24,050 nt of DNA. Origin: a virus. The stretch lies in the IMG/VR virus record IMGVR_UViG_3300009168_000111, positions 1-24,050 of that record, one strand, 5' to 3'. Both the position numbers and the translations under genes were made by a program. Positions 6,030 through 10,624 of the stretch are shown here, in pieces. Position 1 is the first letter of the stretch. Every line of letters starts with the position of its first letter. The notes under the pieces were generated by a model that was not told the DNA's origin, made no database searches, and saw nothing but the letters and a program-made list of their open reading frames with translations.

Positions 6030-6395
6030 ATGATTCCATCAAAGGAAATTCTGGAATATGCGTTTCCTCTTTGCATTAATGTTCCGAGGCAAAAGAAGCA
6101 CATTTCTCTCATCTTCAACAAGAACCGTCTCATCTCCACGGGCGCAAACTTTTTCAAGACACATCCCAGAGCCCAGAAGCTCGGTTATCTCTACGATGAG
6201 ATGCACTCTGAGTTGGATGCTTATCGAAAAGTTCCCAGATATGAAAGAGACAAAAAGCTTACTCTGGTAAACATTCGTATGAATGCTGATGGAGAACTTC
6301 GTATGTCAAAGCCATGTTCAGTGTGCATGGGTTGGTGTGAAGAAGTATTTGATAAGATTTACTATACGGATAATGAAGGTTTCAAGAAACTATGA
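6030..6395 (+). CDS. Cytidine/deoxycytidylate deaminase-like protein
   Basis: 121 residues with the zinc-dependent deaminase signatures: H59-S-E61 (the HxE motif; His binds zinc, Glu shuttles protons) and P95-C96-x2-C99 (PCxxC). It lies upstream of a Y-x-T-D strand typical of the fold, and STGANFFKTHP near residues 36-46 matches the substrate-side loop of the family. It is shorter than T4 gene cd (dCMP deaminase, 193 residues), so substrate (CMP, dCMP, nucleoside or nucleic acid) is not settled. The ATG follows directly on a terminator T-run with no SD or obvious promoter, so expression may depend on readthrough. The next gene overlaps as ATGA. Confidence 0.8.
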   Translation: MIPSKEILEYAFPLCINVPRQKKHISLIFNKNRLISTGANFFKTHPRAQKLGYLYDEMHSELDAYRKVPRYERDKKLTLVNIRMNADGELRMSKPCSVCMGWCEEVFDKIYYTDNEGFKKL

Positions 6396-6628
6396 GTCAG
6401 TATCGTCTGCATATCGACATTCCTCTCCCATTGACCGAAAGTGATGCCATCATCAAGGCAGAGATGATTATGGCCCTACTCAAGAAGGCTTCACTTACGG
6501 AATTGAGTGTAGAGGAAGTAAACTACAGGCTCGGTCACGATGATGACCGTCAGAAATCTAATTACATGATGAAGAATGAGAACGGACATGTCAACAACAA
6601 GAAGTGCAAGATCAAAGTCCAAGACTAA
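6392..6628 (+). CDS. Hypothetical protein, coupled to the deaminase
   Basis: 78 residues. The start overlaps the deaminase stop (ATGA). The first half (RLHIDIPLPLTESDAIIKAE) looks like a strand-helix unit; the second half is charged and probably disordered. No domain is recognised. Its 3' end overlaps a second small reading frame that begins at 6588. Confidence 0.7.
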   Translation: MSQYRLHIDIPLPLTESDAIIKAEMIMALLKKASLTELSVEEVNYRLGHDDDRQKSNYMMKNENGHVNNKKCKIKVQD

Positions 6629-6731
6629 GTATTTGTTTTTATTTGTTATTTTGCTTGGTTTGCTGATTCCACCAAGAATTTTCATTACCACAAAAATTAG
6701 AAACACTGCAATATGTCTTTGTGATAAATAA
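6588..6731 (+). CDS. Possible small membrane protein overlapping the upstream gene
   Basis: A 47-residue frame: a basic N-terminus (RSARSKSKTK), one hydrophobic stretch YLFLFVILLGLLIPP (residues about 14-28), then a short tail with two Cys. This is a single-span membrane protein pattern. It overlaps the 3' end of the preceding gene by 41 bases in another frame, has only a weak SD-like GGAC just before the ATG, and stops a few bases ahead of the tmRNA. Phage lysis accessory or toxin-like peptides can look like this. Composition is the only evidence. Confidence 0.42.
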   Translation: MSTTRSARSKSKTKYLFLFVILLGLLIPPRIFITTKIRNTAICLCDK

Positions 6732-6737
6732 AAATGA

Positions 6738-7098
6738 TATCGTTGATCTACGTGATCAACCCTTTTGGACGGGGGTGCGAATCCCCCCGACTCCATTCGA
6801 CACTATTGGCGTTCTGACGGAAACGCGGTCTTGACAAGAGATGCGCTTGCGTAAAACGGTAATCGGGTTCACCCGCCTAGACCGACAAAGCAAGATAGAT
6901 GGTGTAATCCATCATGGTGTCACAAACTACGGGGTCGAATAGAATCGACAGGGGGAAGTGAGCGTCAGGGAGATATCCGAGAGGTAGCCAACAACCCTCG
7001 TTAAATGCCAAAGTCGGCAACCACAAAAGCCGCACCAATGCGGATGGCTGCTTGAAGCAGTGGGGAATGGTTCACCCGCATCTGAACGAACCACCCAC
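6738..7098 (+). ncRNA. ssrA: Circularly permuted (two-piece) tmRNA
   Basis: The 3' tRNA half comes first: T arm GGGGG-TGCGAAT-CCCCC (6771-6787), acceptor strand CGACTCC (6788-6794), discriminator A6795. After 135 bases the 5' half follows: acceptor strand GGGGTCG (6931-6937), then AGAATCGACAGG and GATATCCGAGAGG, which align with the conserved GGATTCGACGG and GCATGCCGAGG of E. coli tmRNA. The two acceptor strands pair over 7 bp including G3-U70, the alanine identity pair. A PK1-like fold (CGAG with CTCG, GGTA with TGCC) precedes the tag frame GCA...TGA at 7017-7055, encoding ATTKAAPMRMAA. Order acceptor-spacer-coding is that of permuted ssrA genes of alphaproteobacteria and some cyanobacteria. 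It should rescue stalled ribosomes and tag their products. The 5' end is uncertain (a hairpin starts at 6742), as is the exact resume codon. Confidence 0.93.
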
Positions 7099-7120
7099 CA
7101 GTAATGGTGGGTTTATTTTT
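7094..7120 (+). terminator. Rho-independent terminator of tmRNA
   Basis: Stem CCCACCA / TGGTGGG with loop GTAA, then TTTATTTTTT. Its left arm can alternatively pair with GTGGG at 7060-7064 in the tmRNA body. Confidence 0.88.
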
Positions 7121-7198
7121 TATACATAAATTAGGATGGCGGTATGAATTCTTTATTTTGCTTTAGTATCTCTTTTTACCAAATTTTAGGGGATTTAT

Positions 7199-7528
7199 AT
7201 GCAAAGTAATGATGATTTCCATACGCAACTTCTTAAATACGGCATAGACATAGGATTTCTTCTTTCAGGGTTCTTCGGAGCACTGCTTCTTTCAATAAAG
7301 AAGAAAAAGCAAAAGATAAGCAAATCAATCGGATGCATATTTGCAGGAACGATATGTGCGAACTACTTGACACCGTTCATTCTTCACTTTGCACCTGATT
7401 CAATACAGGAAAAGGGTAAATATGCAGTGGCCTTTATGATGGGATATATCGGCCTTAAGGGGCTTGAGTTCATTGTGGATACAATCGTAGAATATGTTGA
7501 TTCAAGAAAACCCAACCCAAAAGACTAA
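7199..7528 (+). CDS. Probable holin
   Basis: 109 residues with three hydrophobic segments (about residues 17-31, 42-63 and 73-95), a Lys-rich loop KKKKQKISK between the first two, and a charged C-terminus. The pattern GFFGALLLSI, then IFAGTICANYLTPFI, then AFMMGYIGLKG, matches small phage holins that share an 'AxYLTP' middle segment. Holins form the inner-membrane lesions that time lysis. AGGGGA sits about six bases before the ATG. It follows the tmRNA terminator. The gap 7121-7198 holds a late-like CATAAATT (7125-7132) and a 21-codon frame (7144-7209) that overlaps the holin start. No endolysin lies beside it. Confidence 0.68.
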   Translation: MQSNDDFHTQLLKYGIDIGFLLSGFFGALLLSIKKKKQKISKSIGCIFAGTICANYLTPFILHFAPDSIQEKGKYAVAFMMGYIGLKGLEFIVDTIVEYVDSRKPNPKD

Positions 7529-7535
7529 AAGACTC

Positions 7536-7563
7536 TTGACAAAGCCAAGACTTGTGCTATAAT
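7536..7563 (+). promoter_or_regulatory. Host-type sigma-70 promoter for tRNA-Ile
   Basis: TTGACA (7536-7541), 16-base spacer, TATAAT (7558-7563) with extended -10 TGC. Predicted start about 7570, three bases before the tRNA. Confidence 0.87.
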
Positions 7564-7572
7564 TCCCTCAAC

Positions 7573-7647
7573 GCGCTGTGGGAGGTCTTGGTTATCTCAG
7601 CCCGACTTATAATCGGGTAAGACTAGGTTCGATTCCTAGACAGCGTA
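7573..7647 (+). tRNA. tRNA-Ile (anticodon UAU)
   Basis: Acceptor GCGCTGT / ACAGCGT (first pair G-U), anticodon stem CCCGA/TCGGG with loop CTTATAA giving anticodon TAT, T arm CTAGG-TTCGATT-CCTAG, discriminator A, no CCA. UAU reads the AUA codon, which is frequent in this AT-rich genome and usually served by a lysidine-modified CAU tRNA in bacteria. The 3' end is two bases before the next start codon. Confidence 0.88.
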
Positions 7648-7649
7648 TT

Positions 7650-7838
7650 ATGCCAAAGCGAGTCATCGACAGACTGGATATCGAAGCCGAGCGTGAAGGT
7701 CTTGCATTCAAGACACAACTAGGTCAGATATCGCGTGTAGGCTGGGGAAAGGGTATTCTCAAGCAACGGAGAATGCACTTGGATGGGGATAAGAAGATCG
7801 AATGTCGGACGATCAAGGAACGATATTCCAGGATCTAA
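7650..7838 (+). CDS. Small basic hypothetical protein behind tRNA-Ile
   Basis: 62 residues starting MPKRVIDRLDIEAEREG, basic, no domain recognised. The ATG lies two bases after the tRNA discriminator, with no room for an SD, so 3' processing of the tRNA would leave an essentially leaderless mRNA. A longer frame running back through the tRNA is discounted because it would translate tRNA sequence. The stop TAA is part of the late box for the next gene. Confidence 0.62.
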   Translation: MPKRVIDRLDIEAEREGLAFKTQLGQISRVGWGKGILKQRRMHLDGDKKIECRTIKERYSRI

Positions 7839-7841
7839 ATA
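7834..7841 (+). promoter_or_regulatory. Late promoter box (TCTAAATA)
   Basis: Same sequence as the box at 578-585. It lies five bases before the ATG at 7847 and includes the stop codon of the preceding gene. Confidence 0.6.
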
Positions 7842-7846
7842 CTCAT

Positions 7847-8197
7847 ATGAAGATCACTGATATCTTGGAGAAGTTCAAAAATGTGGGTGTCCAGAAAACC
7901 AAAACTGGAGACGATAGGATTTTCTTTTTAGATGAAGAAAATGATGTATTATATTGTTTTGGACCTTCAAAATATGTGAGAAAGGCATTGGAAAACAAAG
8001 ACTCCACTAGAGTTATGATTGTGGAGTACGAAAATGGTCCATACCTTCAAGTTGGTGATAATGTATATGGTGATAAGATTGTGCGTGACTTTGAATTTGA
8101 TGAAGATCATGGAATAGTCATAACAGGAATGATTCTTGAACAAAAGTATCATGAATCAAATGATGTTGAAATTGGGGATATGGGTTTAATTGTGTAA
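7847..8197 (+). CDS. Acidic hypothetical protein under a late-type box
   Basis: 116 residues from the ATG at 7847 (an upstream ATG at 7802 lies inside the preceding gene). Acidic, probably mostly beta: FFLDEENDVLYCFGPSKY, VMIVEYENGPYLQVGD and GIVITGMIL look like paired strands. The N-terminus MKITDILEKF only loosely resembles the capsid-targeting leaders. No domain is recognised. Late-type box five bases upstream, no SD. Confidence 0.72.
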   Translation: MKITDILEKFKNVGVQKTKTGDDRIFFLDEENDVLYCFGPSKYVRKALENKDSTRVMIVEYENGPYLQVGDNVYGDKIVRDFEFDEDHGIVITGMILEQKYHESNDVEIGDMGLIV

Positions 8198-8269
8198 TTT
8201 TATTTAATTTTTTCACCGAGTTTGATTACGCTTCATGCGTCCAAAAAAGGTCAAAATCTTAGGCCCGTC

Positions 8270-8322
8270 ATAGCGAGAATAATCTTATACATATTAGGGA
8301 GGTTCGACTCCTCCCATCCCCA
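8270..8322 (+). other. tRNA 3'-half-like sequence
   Basis: GGAGG-TTCGACT-CCTCC (8298-8314) is a textbook T arm, followed by CATCCCC and a discriminator-like A at 8322. No matching 5' acceptor strand or D arm lies at the right distance; the only near complement, GGGGATA at 8174, is about 150 bases upstream inside a coding region. The rest of 8198-8297 shows a small hairpin (ACGC...GCGT near 8227-8239) and no gene. It may be a degraded or interrupted tRNA. Like the intact tRNAs it directly precedes a start codon (8328). Confidence 0.4.
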
Positions 8323-8327
8323 CTGTT

Positions 8328-8549
8328 ATGAGCAATAATAAAAAACTCTACTACGCAAAATGTGAAGTCGATGGAAGATGCATCGACATGCTTTTAAGTG
8401 AAACTGAAATTGCAAGAGCAAGCAAACGTTTGCTTGCTGATGAGAACAAGAAGTTCATACCTGAAACTTGCAATACTTGTTGGCCGATTGAGCAGCCGCC
8501 AAAATGCTCATTCTGGAATCGAATTATTGGCAATTGTAAATGTGACTAA
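8328..8549 (+). CDS. Small Cys-containing hypothetical protein
   Basis: 73 residues. The C-terminal half has paired cysteines (ETCNTCWP, PPKCSF, GNCKCD at residues about 47-72), suggesting a small zinc- or disulfide-stabilised knot. No family is recognised. The ATG follows the tRNA-like sequence by five bases and has no SD. It is followed three bases later by the Sm-like gene. Confidence 0.68.
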   Translation: MSNNKKLYYAKCEVDGRCIDMLLSETEIARASKRLLADENKKFIPETCNTCWPIEQPPKCSFWNRIIGNCKCD

Positions 8550-8552
8550 ATT

Positions 8553-8882
8553 ATGAGCGACAAAATTTCTATTCTTCGTCTTAACTCTGGTGAAGAGATC
8601 ATCTGCACCTACACCACCAATATCAATAACGATGGTGAATTCATTGTAATCAAGCAGCCAGCCATTCTGATTCCTGGACCCGAGGGTAAGCTTATGTTTG
8701 CCAAGTGGCTTCCCTACATGAAGCAGGACAATGGAATCAGTCTGAAGCGTGAGCATGTTGTCTTTGAAGGAGAGCCAATGGAGGATCTCAAGGATCACTA
8801 CCTCTCGGTTGTCGTCAACAACCTGTTTGTGCCTTCGAAGAAGGTTGCAACCCCAGAACTCAAGTTAGCACTTGACCGCTGA
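8553..8882 (+). CDS. Sm/SH3-like small barrel protein
   Basis: 109 residues. The first 60 (ILRLNSGEEIICTY..., then FIVIKQPAILIP, then LMFAKWLPY) follow the strand pattern of bacterial Sm/Hfq-like barrels: a 'L-x-x-G-x-x-I' turn, a strand leading to 'P-x-x-I', and a closing strand. The C-terminus ends in VPSKKVATPELKLAL. Such proteins are common in marine T4-like phages and their role is unknown; RNA binding is a guess from the fold. No SD; probably coupled to the upstream gene. Its stop lies between the -35 and -10 of the tRNA-Arg promoter. Confidence 0.78.
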   Translation: MSDKISILRLNSGEEIICTYTTNINNDGEFIVIKQPAILIPGPEGKLMFAKWLPYMKQDNGISLKREHVVFEGEPMEDLKDHYLSVVVNNLFVPSKKVATPELKLALDR

Positions 8883-8906
8883 GAAGATGGTGGTATAATA
8901 CCACCA
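8872..8906 (+). promoter_or_regulatory. Host-type promoter with -10 inside a perfect palindrome
   Basis: TTGACC (8872-8877), 16-base spacer, TATAAT (8894-8899), extended -10 TGG. The -10 lies within the perfect 9+1+9 palindrome TGGTGGTAT-A-ATACCACCA (8888-8906), which could be an operator or, in readthrough RNA, a hairpin. No T-run follows, so it is not a standard terminator. It drives tRNA-Arg. Confidence 0.8.
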
Positions 8907-8910
8907 CTGT

Positions 8911-8984
8911 ATTCCCGTAGCTCAGTTGGATAGAGCATCGGTTTTCTAAACCGATGGTCAGGGGTTCGAGTCCCTTCGGGAATG
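8911..8984 (+). tRNA. tRNA-Arg (anticodon UCU)
   Basis: Fully canonical: acceptor ATTCCCG/CGGGAAT, D arm GCTC...GAGC with GG in the loop, anticodon stem TCGGT/ACCGA with loop TTTCTAA (anticodon TCT), T arm AGGGG-TTCGAGT-CCCTT, discriminator G. It reads AGA/AGG, which most Arg codons here use. Confidence 0.95.
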
Positions 8985-8999
8985 TTCAAGGAGAAAACT

Positions 9000-9341
9000 A
9001 TGCGAAACTATTCACTACTTTTTATCGTACTGGCCTTTTCAATTCTCGTTTTCAGTTCACTCTATTCATTCGTGAATGGGGATGAAAAGCTCTTCCATGC
9101 AGGAATCTTCACATTCGGTATTCTTGTATCGTTTGGAGCACTGACCACTGCACTTCTCTCACCCAGTGAGAAGGAGGAACTGGAACGTCAGAACCAGTTG
9201 GATGATCTTTATCGCCACATCGATAATGTATCGAAGGCGTCTAATGATGATCTTGTCACGACTGAGCGTTGGGTGGGCAACGAGCTTGAGCGAGTCGAAA
9301 ATCGAATCGAAGCACTCAAGCCAGCCCGAAAGAAGGCTTGA
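9000..9341 (+). CDS. Membrane protein with coiled-coil tail
   Basis: 113 residues from the ATG at 9000, which has AAGGAG six bases upstream, directly after tRNA-Arg; an ATG at 8982 lies within the tRNA and is rejected. Two hydrophobic spans (residues about 6-24 and 36-55) are followed by a charged helical tail (about 57-113) with heptad spacing, likely a coiled coil in the cytoplasm. No known family is recognised. Roles such as lysis control or superinfection exclusion are only possibilities. A terminator follows. Confidence 0.8.
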   Translation: MRNYSLLFIVLAFSILVFSSLYSFVNGDEKLFHAGIFTFGILVSFGALTTALLSPSEKEELERQNQLDDLYRHIDNVSKASNDDLVTTERWVGNELERVENRIEALKPARKKA

Positions 9342-9350
9342 ATCAACGAG

Positions 9351-9377
9351 AAACCCGATCAGAAATGATCGGGTTTT
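9351..9377 (+). terminator. Rho-independent terminator
   Basis: 11-bp stem AAACCCGATCA / TGATCGGGTTT with a GAAA tetraloop and a T-run. It ends the tRNA-Arg/membrane protein transcript. Confidence 0.93.
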
Positions 9378-9385
9378 TTTATTTT

Positions 9386-9393
9386 CATAAATA
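9386..9393 (+). promoter_or_regulatory. Late promoter box (CATAAATA)
   Basis: Fits NATAAATA; placed just after a terminator and six bases before the ATG at 9400, the same layout as at 578 and 4118. Confidence 0.65.
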
Positions 9394-9399
9394 TTTGCG

Positions 9400-9630
9400 A
9401 TGTACGAATTATACTTCGCATACAACTTTACCACATTTTCAGTTGCCCCTCGAAGGGATATATTGAAAATACCTGAATGTAAAATTAAAAAGTATGATGT
9501 GGCGAATGATAACGTAGAGTTAGTGGTTGTATGTGAATCTCAGGACATTGCTGAGAAGTTAAAACATTATATGCTTATTCGATTTGAGATATTTGCGAAG
9601 AAGGAACTTCCGTTATCTCCTGAAGTTTAG
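9400..9630 (+). CDS. Small hypothetical protein under a late-type box
   Basis: 76 residues starting MYELYFAYNFTTFSVAP. An alternating strand/helix pattern suggests a small alpha-beta domain. No family is recognised. No SD; the predicted transcription start coincides with the ATG. Its last 18 bases overlap the 3' end of the converging minus-strand gene. Confidence 0.68.
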   Translation: MYELYFAYNFTTFSVAPRRDILKIPECKIKKYDVANDNVELVVVCESQDIAEKLKHYMLIRFEIFAKKELPLSPEV

Positions 9631-10623
9631 AGACTGATTAACGAATAAGTTGTCCAATAGTTGATTGTTTTGCTCACTTATTAGGGTCAACTTCTCAATC
9701 GCTGAATCCTCACGAACATTTTCAGTAATCTCTGGGCAGAAAGCATCTTTGGTAAAGGATGCTGTTTGCTTTATCTTTGAATTCTTTCTCAGATAGCATT
9801 GGAGTTCCGATTGATTGTCATAACATGCTGCTGATGTCGAGGAAATGACATTGCATTGTCCTACGATTTCAGTGCTAAATTTGGTCACATCAGTATCATC
9901 TTTGTTTTCGGTGTAGATTACTATATTCGTTAGACTGCTGGTTCTATCCTCATATGATAATGAGCCAGCCACGGTTATTACTTCTTTTCCATCATCCTGA
10001 TATTTTATATCAGTTATTTGATATTTTTTATCTAGATCCGTAATTCCAATGATGTCACCGACCTGAACTCCAAGATAACTGAATGAATTTTTCGAGTTTT
10101 TTCCAAAGATATTGACTATATTCGTATAGAAGTCATTTTCCTGGGTAGTAGAAACAGTCAAATCAAAATTTGGTGTCTGTAGGAAATATTCTTTATCGTA
10201 ACGATTGATCTTGGAATCTAGATTCGAGATACTTACCACGTTTGCAAACAATATATTATTCTCAAACTTTTCAATTGTATAACTTCCATTGAGAGAAACT
10301 TTCAACGAAGTCAATTGAGGATTATACCATTCACCTTCTGTTATGGTAAACGCCGTTGATGTGAGGTTTCTAGTGAAGAATTCTTCTACATCCTTGATGC
10401 TTGTCTTGTTCTTATAATCCGTGAAGTCAACCATCACTTTAGTGTTGCTGGAATAAAATATAAAATTAGGAGATGAAACGAGTCCTCTCTTGAATGATGA
10501 GGACTCGTTTCTCAACTTTTCAAACTTCAACCCATAGAAGGAAGACGATCTTACAGCAATAAAATTCTTATCCTGACCAAGAGGAATATTTTTATTTTTT
10601 GTGTATGATGATCTCGAAAGCAT
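9613..10623 (-). CDS. Putative virion structural protein
   Basis: 336 residues, Ser/Thr/Asn-rich and beta-rich with no membrane segment. Residues about 160-245 (a G-V-Q-V-G-D-I-I-G-I pattern followed by YQITDIKYQDDGKEVITVAG) read like a small barrel domain in which a ligand-binding loop enters a 'V-G-D' turn. The last 90 residues contain four or five Cys and end in a helix. It starts one base after the stop of the 424-residue gene, so the two form an operon. Together they look like a fibre or baseplate-peripheral module, but neither has a recognised homologue. Confidence 0.75.
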   Translation of the reverse strand: MLSRSSYTKNKNIPLGQDKNFIAVRSSSFYGLKFEKLRNESSSFKRGLVSSPNFIFYSSNTKVMVDFTDYKNKTSIKDVEEFFTRNLTSTAFTITEGEWYNPQLTSLKVSLNGSYTIEKFENNILFANVVSISNLDSKINRYDKEYFLQTPNFDLTVSTTQENDFYTNIVNIFGKNSKNSFSYLGVQVGDIIGITDLDKKYQITDIKYQDDGKEVITVAGSLSYEDRTSSLTNIVIYTENKDDTDVTKFSTEIVGQCNVISSTSAACYDNQSELQCYLRKNSKIKQTASFTKDAFCPEITENVREDSAIEKLTLISEQNNQLLDNLFVNQSLNFRR

Positions 10624-10624
10624 G

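Noticed and set aside
6831-6860. A sigma-70 promoter at TTGACA inside the tmRNA spacer
   Set aside because: No -10 box at 16-18 bases; the sequence there is GC-rich.
6826-6886. A fourth tRNA in the tmRNA spacer (CGGTCT...AGACCG with GGGTTCACCC)
   Set aside because: The T-arm-like part has only a four-base loop, total length is about 60 bases, and no anticodon arm is present.
8174-8322. A complete tRNA with an intron, using GGGGATA at 8174 as 5' acceptor
   Set aside because: The last pair would be A-C, no D arm follows, and the 5' strand lies in the coding end of the previous gene. An intron of about 75 bases would be too short for a group I intron. Kept only as a tRNA 3'-half-like sequence.
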